Shown: positions 17,444 through 26,775, numbered from the stretch's first letter. The stretch: 64,000 bases of DNA from Corynebacterium sp. p3-SID1241 (GCA_025144025.1 JALXWS010000003.1:124001-188000), one strand, 5' to 3'. Notes: generated by a model from the letters alone, not told the origin. Program-made: numbers and translations.

Positions 17444-20400
17444 CAGGCTTCCTCCAAACACCTTTCGATTTTCAGCTGGCATTCCGCGTCTACGGCACGC
17501 ATGCTCGTAGGAGTTTCCCAGGATTCATTTACATACTGACTGTCGATATAACTGCCTGCCCGCCGTAGCAGCGCATCATCGTGAAACTCGTCTTCCGGTT
17601 GCTTTTCCCAGTCTGTTTTATCCCAGGCTTTCCATAACCCTTCTATTTCACGGACAGATTCCATCAGTCGATCCTCTATGCTGGAATCTAGTAAATCGTC
17701 CATTCTTGCCGCTCTTGCTTGCTCCCGGACACGGTCCCTAAAAACTCCAACTGCATATTGAAATTCCTTCTCAGGGAACTCGGAAGGCTGAATGTCAAAA
17801 TCAAATCGCTGCCGAATAATTGATATGAGAACAGCGTGTAAAGCTCGTTTAAGAACCGAACGAGAAAATGGCGTTACAGAAGTTGGTTCCACCTGCGCGT
17901 ACAGTGATTGATGAAAAGTCCGAAACTTCTCATAATGGCTGCGATCGCGAGGCTTTGAAGAACCATACAGAGTCAAAACTAAGCCAGGTGCGTTCCCAGG
18001 ATTTCGTCCTACGCGGCCGGAAACTTGAATATATTGCCCCACCGTCTTTGGCTGACCAACAATCGTCATTAGAGCCAATCGGTCGACGTCCACTCCTACC
18101 TCAATGATGTTGGAGGCAAGGCAAATATCGATTGCTTCCTTTGCTCTGTACCCTACCGACAGCTCATCTAACGCTTTGGGAATTTCGTCCGACTGCTTAC
18201 GCGAAGTAAGTTCCATTACATTCTCTGGCCACCGAACGCTCGATCCATCTCGCCTGCGAATCCCTTGCAAGTAATCCCGAACATCAGACTCGATCAGGGA
18301 AACTGTATTGCCTAGCTCCCTCAGGCTGTTGAAGAAATTTAGATTAGTCCAGTAGCCATCTACAGCTTTGCAATCCAAGCCCTTTTCCAGCAACTTCTGA
18401 CCTGCCTGTAGCGATGCTGACGCGACCCGGACTTGTAAGGACTGCATTGAAGACAGGGAGCCACTATAGACCCCTAGGTATTTTCTCCCAGGAGCAGGAT
18501 TCCCATCTTCATCAAGGGCAGTCTCCGCAAAAAAAGAACTACCTTCCTCGAGACCTTGAGGAGGAAAAAGCTCTACTTCAGAATCAATACGGCCGAATAC
18601 GTCCCGCACTTGCCTCTTGTAGCGCCTGATTGTAGCCGTGGAGCAAATTATTTTAGGATAATAGGTTTTACCTTCGTGTTCCACCTTGCATAAATCCTGA
18701 ACAACCGTCTCATACAACCCAACCATAGAACCTAGAGGCCCGGATATAAGGTGAAACTCATCCTGGATGATCAGACTAGGCGGTGAAAACCGGCGTTCAT
18801 TGCCTTGCATGCCAAACAATGCACGGGCGGCCGGATTCCATGCCAAAAGTGCAAATTTATCTACTGTCGCGATTACAAGTGAAGGGGGATCTTGATACAA
18901 ATCCTCGTCAACCACTTTGATCGGAAGAGGATCATTAGAAAAGCGGCAAGCCTTGTCGGGACAGAAAAACTCAGTCCTTGCCCCATCATCGGTTTCACGA
19001 TATCCAAGACAAGTTCTTTTGTATTTACTTGCGACTACTCCCATCTGAGCTCCGCACCAAGGGCATCTATTCAACAAAAAGAGATTTGAACTGGCACTCC
19101 TATTTTTGCGAAGATCCGACAAGTTCCTTCGGGCTTGCTTCCAGGTATTTGGAGTAACGGAAGAGCCTAACCATACTCCGATTGTGATTCGGAGATCACC
19201 AAGAAGTTTTTCATTTTTAGATCGTATATCATCCAAAACACAGATTAATGACGCTGCTCTTAGGAACTGTTGAGTGGTCAAAAGTCGCAGCGTGTAACGC
19301 ATAATAATGTCAGTCCCAGCATCATTTTTATCCATCAGACGACGTGATAATAGACTGAATGCCGCTACGCCTAAATAAGCTTCGGTTTTTCCGCCACCAG
19401 TGGGGAAAAATATTAAATCAACAATATCATTGTCCTGATTTAATCGTTCTGGACGCGGAGTTTTCAATACATCTGGAATTGTCGCCAGGAGAAATCCAAT
19501 TTGAAACGGTCTCCATGTTCCAGCCGTTTCATTTTGCTCTGAAGGCCCCGTAGCGAACGTGACGTTCCTATCGGAAATAGTGGCTTTCCTCAACGGAATT
19601 TTTGATCTGAGTCTCTGGGCATTCATTGCCCTATTGGCTAAGCAGAACGCGGTGCGCGCTAATTCGTCTTCCTTTACTAACCCCCACCCTTGCTTCATCC
19701 TCCCCAGAGCCTTCTTACACTTATTCAAGTTAGAGTAAGCAGCAGAGTGATAGCCCGGTTCAAGGAGTTCCACTTCCTCCTCTTTTTTGTGGATCCACTG
19801 CTCATATTGGTCGAGCAGCACATCTACCTGGGAACAAGCCTTACTTTCAAAATTGGCCAGTCCGCCCATGCTAATAGCGAGTTTTTCACGTTCTCCCGAA
19901 GAGTTTATGAAATAGACATCGGCGCTCAGGCTTTCAACCTCGTAAGTTGGTAAAACCTCTCCCGTTAGGACGGTGGGATTTTGAGATCTATTCCAATCTG
20001 CAGAACATCCATGCCCAATGGCGTAAGTTTGCCTATTCCTATAAAGCAGACGAAGCGTTTGAACTTCTAGCTCATCTGCCTGGCCTCTCACTGCGTTTGC
20101 ATCATAAGGAAGAAATGCGCTTCGATCTTCCGCGAAAACGGAAAGTCGAGACTGGAACACAGCATGCGCGCCGTCATCGCGCTTACTCACATTACGCACA
20201 ACTACTGAAACAATGACCTGACTTTCGTTAGTATATCCAGGAATTTCTCGAATAAAGCATTGCGCCTTGAGGTCTAAATTAGGCGATTCTTTTCCATCCG
20301 TGTATCGAAGCTTGACCGATTGTCCAGGCTTTCCTCGACTCCCGCCTGACTGGATTACTATCTGGCCTTCGACAGTGAAGGGACGACGGACCCACCATGT

Positions 20401-20937
20401 CTCTGGATGCTGTTGCCCCTCCACGTTTACCTGTGTAGCTTCATAGTAGGCACCACGGAAAACGGTGGTAAGGCGATTTGCAACTTCTAGATCAAGTTTG
20501 AAGGTTAGCCCCATCGAACTAGGCCTACGTTTATTCGCCGCAGTTAAGTCAAATTCTTCCTCATCATATGCGGCTTCCAACGTTTGACTGGATTTCTTGC
20601 TTTTCCTTTCACTCTTACAGAATTCCTCGGGCGCAGCTCCTGATTCCTCCCCCGCGAGGTTTATAGTTTCTTCTTCGATTGAGTTCAAGTTCTCGTCGCG
20701 CGTCCCATGAAGGATTCCAACAGAGTACCTGGTTAATGGCGTACCATGCGTAATAACCTCTTCACCGGTCTCACTGTCATGTATTGGACGCTTCTCCAGT
20801 TCAGCTCGAGAAAACCTTACCTTCGATCCATCTAAAGCGACGGAATGTCCTCGAAACTCGCCTCTGTTTATAGGTCCAAAAAGCTCCCGTCGGATACATT
20901 CCTCAGTTAGATCTCTTGCCTTTATTCCATCAGACAT
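17443..20937 (-). CDS. drmA: DISARM helicase DrmA
   Basis: 1164 residues from ATG 20937. An SF2-type helicase: Walker A FFPTGGGKTEAY (about residue 510), a DEAH variant IIQDEFHLISGPLGSMVGLY (about 726) and motif VI QVSGRVGRNPGNAPG (about 972). A four-cysteine zinc-finger-like insertion lies between motifs I and II (CPWCGAQMG, then FCPDKACRF). The long N-terminal region precedes the ATPase core, as in DrmA. In DISARM, DrmA with DrmB recognises incoming phage DNA. It overlaps the upstream NERD-helicase gene by 8 nt and drmB by 1 nt, so the operon is translationally coupled. The more distant DUF1998-type helicases (such as Druantia DruE) are longer and fused differently. Confidence 0.88.
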   Translation of the reverse strand: MSDGIKARDLTEECIRRELFGPINRGEFRGHSVALDGSKVRFSRAELEKRPIHDSETGEEVITHGTPLTRYSVGILHGTRDENLNSIEEETINLAGEESGAAPEEFCKSERKSKKSSQTLEAAYDEEEFDLTAANKRRPSSMGLTFKLDLEVANRLTTVFRGAYYEATQVNVEGQQHPETWWVRRPFTVEGQIVIQSGGSRGKPGQSVKLRYTDGKESPNLDLKAQCFIREIPGYTNESQVIVSVVVRNVSKRDDGAHAVFQSRLSVFAEDRSAFLPYDANAVRGQADELEVQTLRLLYRNRQTYAIGHGCSADWNRSQNPTVLTGEVLPTYEVESLSADVYFINSSGEREKLAISMGGLANFESKACSQVDVLLDQYEQWIHKKEEEVELLEPGYHSAAYSNLNKCKKALGRMKQGWGLVKEDELARTAFCLANRAMNAQRLRSKIPLRKATISDRNVTFATGPSEQNETAGTWRPFQIGFLLATIPDVLKTPRPERLNQDNDIVDLIFFPTGGGKTEAYLGVAAFSLLSRRLMDKNDAGTDIIMRYTLRLLTTQQFLRAASLICVLDDIRSKNEKLLGDLRITIGVWLGSSVTPNTWKQARRNLSDLRKNRSASSNLFLLNRCPWCGAQMGVVASKYKRTCLGYRETDDGARTEFFCPDKACRFSNDPLPIKVVDEDLYQDPPSLVIATVDKFALLAWNPAARALFGMQGNERRFSPPSLIIQDEFHLISGPLGSMVGLYETVVQDLCKVEHEGKTYYPKIICSTATIRRYKRQVRDVFGRIDSEVELFPPQGLEEGSSFFAETALDEDGNPAPGRKYLGVYSGSLSSMQSLQVRVASASLQAGQKLLEKGLDCKAVDGYWTNLNFFNSLRELGNTVSLIESDVRDYLQGIRRRDGSSVRWPENVMELTSRKQSDEIPKALDELSVGYRAKEAIDICLASNIIEVGVDVDRLALMTIVGQPKTVGQYIQVSGRVGRNPGNAPGLVLTLYGSSKPRDRSHYEKFRTFHQSLYAQVEPTSVTPFSRSVLKRALHAVLISIIRQRFDFDIQPSEFPEKEFQYAVGVFRDRVREQARAARMDDLLDSSIEDRLMESVREIEGLWKAWDKTDWEKQPEDEFHDDALLRRAGSYIDSQYVNESWETPTSMRAVDAECQLKIERCLEEA

Positions 20938-22654
20938 TTCTATATTCCAATCCCATCTTTACGACGTCCGCAATTGCAGCTCTTCCCGTGCAAATGGCCA
21001 ACCTGTCCGTCGGGCGCGTCATCCCGACGTAAAGGAGATCCATGAAACCTGAAACTTGAGTTGACAGATCGGTTAGAACAACAGCAGGTGCCTCAAGACC
21101 TTTAAACGCATGTACCGTACTATATTGAATTTCCCCTGGTTGAACCCTTGATCCAACCTCATAGGGCACAAATTTATATCCATTGAGTTTGCCCACTTTG
21201 CTCGCAAAACTATCTCTTCGGAAACTCAAAAAGACAACGTCCTCAGGTTCAATTTGATGAGATTTGAGCCATTTTAAGGACTGTAGAATGCACTCTTCTT
21301 CAGACGTTTCTTCATCAAACAGGAATTGCTCAGGCCTAACTCTATCGTCCACCCGCCGGAATGACTTGCACGCCGGCACCGGCGTGAGCAGTTCAACACG
21401 CTTTGCGATTTGTGGCAAATTCCGGCAATTTGTTTCCAGGTTGAAGCAGAAACCATTTGTGGATGTGACGTAATCCTGTTTAACAGACCGCTCCGAAAAA
21501 ATTGCCTGATTTTCAAAATCTCCGAAGACCCGAATTTCGCCTTCTTCCAGGCCTCCTTTTAGAATAAGGTCAAAGAAATCCCTATAGACTACATCTTCAA
21601 AATCTTGAGCTTCGTCAACAACCAAACAGTCCACCGGTTCAAAGCCGCCCTCTAGGACCTTATCTACTGCGGCATTGGGCAGTTCTTCATGCCAAAATCT
21701 AGCCTTCTCTGCAGCTGTCAGCTGTTTCATGTCGGGAATCTGCATTCCAGCTAGTTTAAGCATCATTTTATGAACCGTGGAGACACCAACGCCGGCCCCC
21801 TCCATTCGCCTCGACAGATCTCTAGCTAGATTGCGGTTGTAACACAGCAGCAGAACCTTTTTGCCGTCATCACTTACTCGGCGCGCGACTTCCATAGCCA
21901 AAAAAGTCTTCCCAGTCCCCGCTTGACCTGTGAATACTATTGCCCGATTTGTTTGAACAGCATCGAGAGCCTTGTATTGTTCTTCGATAAAGCCGCGCAA
22001 TTCTAGGTTCCGTTCATTACGGAGCACCTCAGCAGAAACCTGAAGCTCGATATCGGGGCGCATCTTTTTCACGACTTCCTCCGCTTTTTTCACAGAGAAG
22101 TTCTTTGCTCCCTTTTTCAACCTTTCGTTTTTCCGCGCTAACTTATCGATCCCCTGTTTGGTAGATTTTCTCACAGCCTCCGAGACATTTCCTTTAAGAT
22201 CCTTCCGATCTAGCAGTTGGAAATCCTCCCATTCTCCGGTATTTGGAATACGCCCTTTGACATCACAGCCCGTAAACCAAACGAGGGATAAAAAAGGAAC
22301 TTCTTTGAGCCAACCTAGCTTCTTAACCATATTCTCTTTCAACGAATACATGGCTCCACTAACCTGACTGAATGGATCCTGCATCGGATGCCCTCGCGAA
22401 TTCAGCCATTGCCCATTTTTACGAGCAACCCTTTCATGCGATTTAACCTCGATACACACGATTCCGAATTCCGGAATGACTAGTACGAAATCTATCTCGC
22501 CTTCTACTTTCGACTGATGCTTTGATAAGCGGTACGAATGCAATATGTTCCAGTCATCAGCTCCCTCAACCTCTCGAAAAAGCTCAAATAAATCGCGCTC
22601 TCCTCTTGGAGCCTTGACTGTCTTCGGTATCTCTCTTGGAATCAAATTAGCCAT
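20930..22654 (-). CDS. NERD-domain nuclease fused to an SF1 (UvrD-like) helicase
   Basis: 574 residues from ATG 22654. The N-terminal NERD domain (about residues 30-130) carries a PD-(D/E)xK-type core: D55 in EGEIDFVLVI and E69-x-K71 in IVCIEVKSH. The C-terminal SF1 helicase has Walker A FTGQAGTGKTFLAMEVARR (about 243), DEAQD in CLVVDEAQDFEDVVYRDF (about 346), motif III FGDFENQAIFSE, and C-terminal motifs STVHAFKGLEAPAVVL and LYVGMTRPTDRLAI. It sits inside the drm operon, overlapping both neighbours (13 and 8 nt). Classical DISARM has a phospholipase-D DrmC instead. This protein is a candidate replacement nuclease, which is inference. Confidence 0.88.
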   Translation of the reverse strand: MANLIPREIPKTVKAPRGERDLFELFREVEGADDWNILHSYRLSKHQSKVEGEIDFVLVIPEFGIVCIEVKSHERVARKNGQWLNSRGHPMQDPFSQVSGAMYSLKENMVKKLGWLKEVPFLSLVWFTGCDVKGRIPNTGEWEDFQLLDRKDLKGNVSEAVRKSTKQGIDKLARKNERLKKGAKNFSVKKAEEVVKKMRPDIELQVSAEVLRNERNLELRGFIEEQYKALDAVQTNRAIVFTGQAGTGKTFLAMEVARRVSDDGKKVLLLCYNRNLARDLSRRMEGAGVGVSTVHKMMLKLAGMQIPDMKQLTAAEKARFWHEELPNAAVDKVLEGGFEPVDCLVVDEAQDFEDVVYRDFFDLILKGGLEEGEIRVFGDFENQAIFSERSVKQDYVTSTNGFCFNLETNCRNLPQIAKRVELLTPVPACKSFRRVDDRVRPEQFLFDEETSEEECILQSLKWLKSHQIEPEDVVFLSFRRDSFASKVGKLNGYKFVPYEVGSRVQPGEIQYSTVHAFKGLEAPAVVLTDLSTQVSGFMDLLYVGMTRPTDRLAICTGRAAIADVVKMGLEYRNV

Positions 22655-24195
22655 TGATCAGCACCTTCCCTGACTGCCCGCTTAGAGTCCGAACGGTCAA
22701 TCGGAACCGTAATATAGTCAATTCCAGTGAGTTCTGAAACAACTGCAATTCCCACCTCATTCTTATTAGAGCCCAGAATCTGAAAGCCCACTTCACTTAG
22801 GTCGTCCATCACCGTGACATCTATTAGCCGCTCTACTGACCGGCGAACCTTCCAGGCCGCTACACTACGGGCACTGCGTAGACGCCTTGCGGCGCTAAAA
22901 TGCGAATCAACTTCACAATCCAACCAAACCAAGAGTTTTTCAAAGTCCACGTCGCTTACAGGCTTAATCAAGCTGTCTTCTGCCCAATTCTCGACCCGTT
23001 CAGCAGTCTTTATGCCCATTGTTCGCAGCTCCCGAGCTACTAAACGCGGGCCCATTCGACGCAGATTTGCACGAAGCTTTGCCTTCCATTCTTCTTGGCG
23101 TTTTTGCACCTCCAGAAAATCTGTTCCAAGTTCCTCGATTGTCAAGCGATCTAGCTCTTCTGTCTCGCTCTCACCGATTCTAAAGAAAAGTAAATCACTT
23201 GTGGTTAACTCACGTGCTGAGAGGTACTGGATTCTTTGACCTACGGGAAAAGAAAGGTCAACCCCCCTATGACTCTCATTCATCGGCATCCAAAATGTCC
23301 ACCCCCCGGAAAGGTGTAATCTAACTGCCGGCATCTTATCTGGTTCAAACGTACCCAAACTCGGAAGCGGAGACGCTGAGTCATGCCTCAGATCACCAGT
23401 CCACCTTGAGGTTGGATTTAACACTGCTTCTTCCACCTGGATTGAGTCGATACAATTTCCAGACTTCTCTTCCGAATGTCCCTTTTCGCCTTCGGGCCAA
23501 TCAAAATATGGGTCTATTCTGAGCGACAACTCAGCAACATCTTTCATTGGCGTATTCGGCACATCTTTATTCTTCAACCAGGAAGGTACGATATAGATAA
23601 GTTCACCAGACAGCGGGGAGCTCCAAAGTGCAGACGGAAATGATTGGGGGAAACCGAACGCAATAACCGTCTTCCCATTGCTACTTTGTGTTCGTGCCTC
23701 AGCTAGGGTCAGGACGAGAACATCCGGACCCAAATATTCTTTCAATGCATTTCGCGTAAGGCGGCTGCTTGCCACTACTAAGCAGTTCGTATGTCCTAAT
23801 ACAGAAATGGTATCGATGAGTTCAACCAGCATTGGAGACGGTTCACCGTTGAACGTGTGTTCTGCTATCATTTCAAGTTCGGCTAACAACTCCGGCTCGT
23901 CACCGACTTCGGATTCTTCCGCCAAAAAGGCTTTAAATTCGGCATACACCTCAGCATTCGGAATCTGCGATTCAGAACTAACCCAGCCGTGTGCCCTCAT
24001 CCACCGGATCCATTTCGCCCATTTTAGGAAATCTTCTTCATCGATTCCATCATACTTCTTGTGAATCAGCCACAGTTCTTTGCAGATTCGGTCTAGATTA
24101 TCTCCTAGCTCATCGGAAACTACATAAACGCTAACTCCTTTTATTCCGTTGACAGTTTCAAAGTTCCGATAGCTTTTCAGGAATTCGGTTAGCAA
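22642..24195 (-). CDS. Uncharacterised DISARM-operon protein (possible DrmE-like C-terminal half)
   Basis: 517 residues, TTG start at 24195 supported by AGGAGAG seven bases upstream. No strong catalytic motif is recognised. Residues about 140-225 read like a RecA/Rossmann-type half (TNCLVVASSRLTRNALKEYL, KTVIAFGFPQSFPSALW, GELIYIVPSWL). The C-terminal part is helical and basic (LRANLRRMGPRLVARELRTM), followed by a segment ending IKPVSDVDFEKLLVWL that resembles a winged-helix or DrmE-type tail. It overlaps the gene before by 7 nt and the gene after by 13 nt. Class 2 DISARM has drmE of unknown function upstream of drmA; identity to DrmE is a guess from position and size. Confidence 0.75.
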   Translation of the reverse strand: MLTEFLKSYRNFETVNGIKGVSVYVVSDELGDNLDRICKELWLIHKKYDGIDEEDFLKWAKWIRWMRAHGWVSSESQIPNAEVYAEFKAFLAEESEVGDEPELLAELEMIAEHTFNGEPSPMLVELIDTISVLGHTNCLVVASSRLTRNALKEYLGPDVLVLTLAEARTQSSNGKTVIAFGFPQSFPSALWSSPLSGELIYIVPSWLKNKDVPNTPMKDVAELSLRIDPYFDWPEGEKGHSEEKSGNCIDSIQVEEAVLNPTSRWTGDLRHDSASPLPSLGTFEPDKMPAVRLHLSGGWTFWMPMNESHRGVDLSFPVGQRIQYLSARELTTSDLLFFRIGESETEELDRLTIEELGTDFLEVQKRQEEWKAKLRANLRRMGPRLVARELRTMGIKTAERVENWAEDSLIKPVSDVDFEKLLVWLDCEVDSHFSAARRLRSARSVAAWKVRRSVERLIDVTVMDDLSEVGFQILGSNKNEVGIAVVSELTGIDYITVPIDRSDSKRAVREGADQWLI

Positions 24196-25148
24196 ATCTT
24201 TGCTCTCCTAACAGAAAGATCAACTTCCAAGGCAGGATGAGGCTGCCAGTTCAACTCGCTGGAAAGCACCACAGGGTCAGCTCTATTGGCGCGATAATCG
24301 GAATAGAATTCAATTGGAGTGCAATCCATCCGACGTCGATCAAAAATCGCAACCGTCACGCTGGCATTTGAGACATTTATATTTTCCGCAGCGCCGGCCC
24401 CATCGAGTACAACCAAAGAAGAAGAACTGCTCTTAAACTCAGCCAATGTCTCATGAGCACTCCGCACCCCTATAAGTCGAGTACCCCAGCTAAATCGATC
24501 AGATGAATCAATCTGAAGCAAGTCGCCTAACTGAATGCGAGAATCAGTAGATGTGCTTGTTAAGAGCATCTCTAACTCGGGCTCAATCCGGGACTTAGTA
24601 CCGACAATCATACGGTTTTCCCTAGGAAACGCCGCCCAAAGCAATTCTGAGCGAGGAGTACTCTCCCAAATAGAAAACGGCCCAAGAGATACGCGTTTTG
24701 ACCTAAATGGTTCTCCGTCGGGTAGGCAAATATTGCTAGACGCGATTTCGGTTTTCAACTGCCAAATAGCGTAAGGCTCTTCCACCACCCAACGCCGACC
24801 TGATATTGCAATTTGCTTTTTTCCCCGCTTTTCAAACCACCGCTGAAAGGTTCCCTGAATTATCTCAGAATTAGTCGCAAACCTAACTGGACTATTGCTT
24901 GGGATTTCCCTCAGCGATCTCGACCGAAGCGAAATACTGCGTGGGGGTAGCTGCGCCGCAGACCAACCAGCTGCAATCAATGCTGCCGCCATTGTCCTAT
25001 CCGGAACCGTAATTGCAACCGTTAGTCTTCGGCCAGCATTCATATTTCGATGTGTCCACTTGAAACACTCTTGACCTAAGATCAAAAAGTTGTCAATTAC
25101 CGAATTCCTAAACTTTTCATTAGTCACCGGGTCTTCAAGGGCTATCAT
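24189..25148 (-). CDS. Uncharacterised DISARM-operon protein, early gene of the operon
   Basis: 319 residues from ATG 25148, soluble, no signal peptide. The central part has many Ser and Arg residues. SLVVLDGAGAAENINVSNAS followed by VTVAIFDRRRMD near the C-terminus resembles a helicase-like motif II/III region, but no Walker A was found. It could be the N-terminal partner of the next gene, so that the two together correspond to one long protein elsewhere. This is a hypothesis from sequence texture only. Confidence 0.75.
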   Translation of the reverse strand: MIALEDPVTNEKFRNSVIDNFLILGQECFKWTHRNMNAGRRLTVAITVPDRTMAAALIAAGWSAAQLPPRSISLRSRSLREIPSNSPVRFATNSEIIQGTFQRWFEKRGKKQIAISGRRWVVEEPYAIWQLKTEIASSNICLPDGEPFRSKRVSLGPFSIWESTPRSELLWAAFPRENRMIVGTKSRIEPELEMLLTSTSTDSRIQLGDLLQIDSSDRFSWGTRLIGVRSAHETLAEFKSSSSSLVVLDGAGAAENINVSNASVTVAIFDRRRMDCTPIEFYSDYRANRADPVVLSSELNWQPHPALEVDLSVRRAKIC

Positions 25149-25219
25149 GCTTCCAACACGTCTTTCTGTTCATAACCGTCCTTTTAGGCTAGCATTCATA
25201 CCTCGGCCCCTTGCTTGTT

Positions 25220-25417
25220 TTAGTTTCTCCACCTCACCGAAGTTTCTGGAAATTTTGGACCTCCAGGAAATAGTCCTGTTCCATGATCTCTAACCCAAAG
25301 TGCCAAATTGTTTCGCAAAGCTAACTCCAAAGGTGACTCCAGTAAAAGAGCATCCCAGTGCATCTCTCCATTTTTGACACGCCTGGCTAATGTACGGTAC
25401 TTCATCCAATCCGTCAT
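25220..25417 (-). CDS. Short open frame at the start of the DISARM-like operon, unknown
   Basis: 65 codons from ATG 25417, with AGAAGGG just upstream. The protein-like sequence (HWDALLLESPLELALRNNLALW) is mostly helical. It could be a small regulator, a leader peptide or a remnant of a longer gene. It lies 71 nt before the first long gene of the operon on the same strand. Confidence 0.4.
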   Translation of the reverse strand: MTDWMKYRTLARRVKNGEMHWDALLLESPLELALRNNLALWVRDHGTGLFPGGPKFPETSVRWRN

Positions 25418-25533
25418 TGCCCTTCTACCATAGGACTCAACTTCGCTAGCAAGTCTATATTCTCACCTAGGATTCAAGGGCTTTGTCGAATTTTTGGTCA
25501 CGGATCCTTATACCAGTAAGCGCTTTGACGCCT
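25418..25533. other. Right boundary of the DISARM-like island
   Basis: Non-coding, AT-rich sequence between the island operon and the MFS gene. It should hold the operon promoter: reading minus, TATAGA and, nearer the start, TATGGT are possible -10 hexamers. No direct repeat matching the left boundary was noticed. Confidence 0.4.
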
Positions 25534-26775
25534 TTAGGAGATGTACCGAGTTAGTTTCGACTTGTTTCTCACCCCGGCATGCGGGTCGCGGCCGAATGCC
25601 CAAGCAATGATGCCGATGAAGGCGATGGCGCCGCAGACGGTGAAGGCGAGGGGGAAGCCGGAGGCGTCGGCAAGCAGGCCAATAAGCATGGGGCCTAAGA
25701 TCTGGCCGAAGTCTCCTGCCATCTGGAAGGTGGAAAGCACCTTGCCACCGGAGCGGTCATTGCCCACGATATCGCCCACCGCGGCCTGCTGGGAGGGGTT
25801 GATAAGCCCAGAGGAGGCACCGGCGAAGGCGGAGATGAGTAGCAGGAACCACACGCTGGTGGCCATTCCCATTAACACCATGAAGATGGCCGAGCCGACA
25901 AGGCCAATGAGGATGAGCGGCTTGCGTCCGTGAATATCGGACCACTTGCCGGAAAATTGCAGGACGATGGCGTTACCGGCAGCAAAGACCGCAAGTGCGA
26001 GGCCGGATGCGGCCGCGCCATTATGGAAGATGGAAGCGGCAAAAAGGGGCAGCACAGATACACGCACACCCATGTTGATCCAGCTGTGGGCAAAGTTGGA
26101 GGTCAGAACCGCACGGTAGGCGGTATCGTTCCAAGCTTCATGCAGACGCATTGGCGGTAGCTTCTGCTGGCTTGCCTGCGTTTGATTCACGCGGGGCATT
26201 TGCCACCACACAACCAACGCGGCGAGCGCTACGCCCACGCCATAGATGAAAAATGGCCACCGAAAGCCCAGAAAGGACAAACTAGCACCTAGCACAGGGC
26301 CAGCAACATTGCCCAGAAGGAAGGCGGTGGCGTAGGTGGCAGAGCATTTGCCGCGAATCGTCGGTGGCGACATGCGCACGATAAGCCCCATGGCAGAGAC
26401 GGTAAACATGGTTGAACCGATACCGGCTACAGCGCGCAGGGCCACGATGTGCCAGTAGCTTTGGGCGATAGAGACGAGGCCCGTGGTGACCGCTACGGTC
26501 ATGAGGCCAACGAGATAGACGCGGCGCGAGCCAACGCGATCCACCAATGAGCCGGACATCGGCGCGAAGATAAGGCGCGAGGCGGCAAAAATGGAGACCA
26601 CGAGGCCGGCAGCGGCCATGGAGACATCGAAGCTCACCACGAATTGCGGCAAGAGCGGGGCGATAAGGCCATAGCCCAATGCGATGATGAAGGCGGCGGT
26701 GACCATGACCCAGATTTCGCGTGGGATCTTTGGTACTTCCTCGTGTTCTACTTCCCCGCTGTGTGTATTCATCAT
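25534..26775 (-). CDS. Major facilitator superfamily transporter (probable drug/metabolite exporter)
   Basis: 413 residues with about twelve hydrophobic segments and cytoplasmic ends. MFS signatures: the loop 2-3 motif GSLVDRVGSRRVYLVGL and its pseudo-repeat GKWSDIHGRKPLILIGLVG in the second half. The pattern GLIAPLLPQFVVSFDVS in helix 1 fits the 12-helix proton-antiport families. It lies directly outside the island, GC-rich like the core genome. Substrate not predictable. ATG 26775 or 26772 are equivalent choices. Confidence 0.88.
   Translation of the reverse strand: MMNTHSGEVEHEEVPKIPREIWVMVTAAFIIALGYGLIAPLLPQFVVSFDVSMAAAGLVVSIFAASRLIFAPMSGSLVDRVGSRRVYLVGLMTVAVTTGLVSIAQSYWHIVALRAVAGIGSTMFTVSAMGLIVRMSPPTIRGKCSATYATAFLLGNVAGPVLGASLSFLGFRWPFFIYGVGVALAALVVWWQMPRVNQTQASQQKLPPMRLHEAWNDTAYRAVLTSNFAHSWINMGVRVSVLPLFAASIFHNGAAASGLALAVFAAGNAIVLQFSGKWSDIHGRKPLILIGLVGSAIFMVLMGMATSVWFLLLISAFAGASSGLINPSQQAAVGDIVGNDRSGGKVLSTFQMAGDFGQILGPMLIGLLADASGFPLAFTVCGAIAFIGIIAWAFGRDPHAGVRNKSKLTRYIS

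Noticed and set aside
13572..25148. Druantia or BREX system instead of DISARM
   Set aside because: Druantia DruE is one much longer helicase-DUF1998 fusion and BREX has PglX/BrxC/PglZ-type genes. Here the helicase and DUF1998 proteins are separate, as in DrmA and DrmB.
13269..25533. Prophage or integrative element
   Set aside because: No integrase, structural phage gene, att-like direct repeat or adjacent tRNA was seen; the interval looks like a defence island of unknown boundary.
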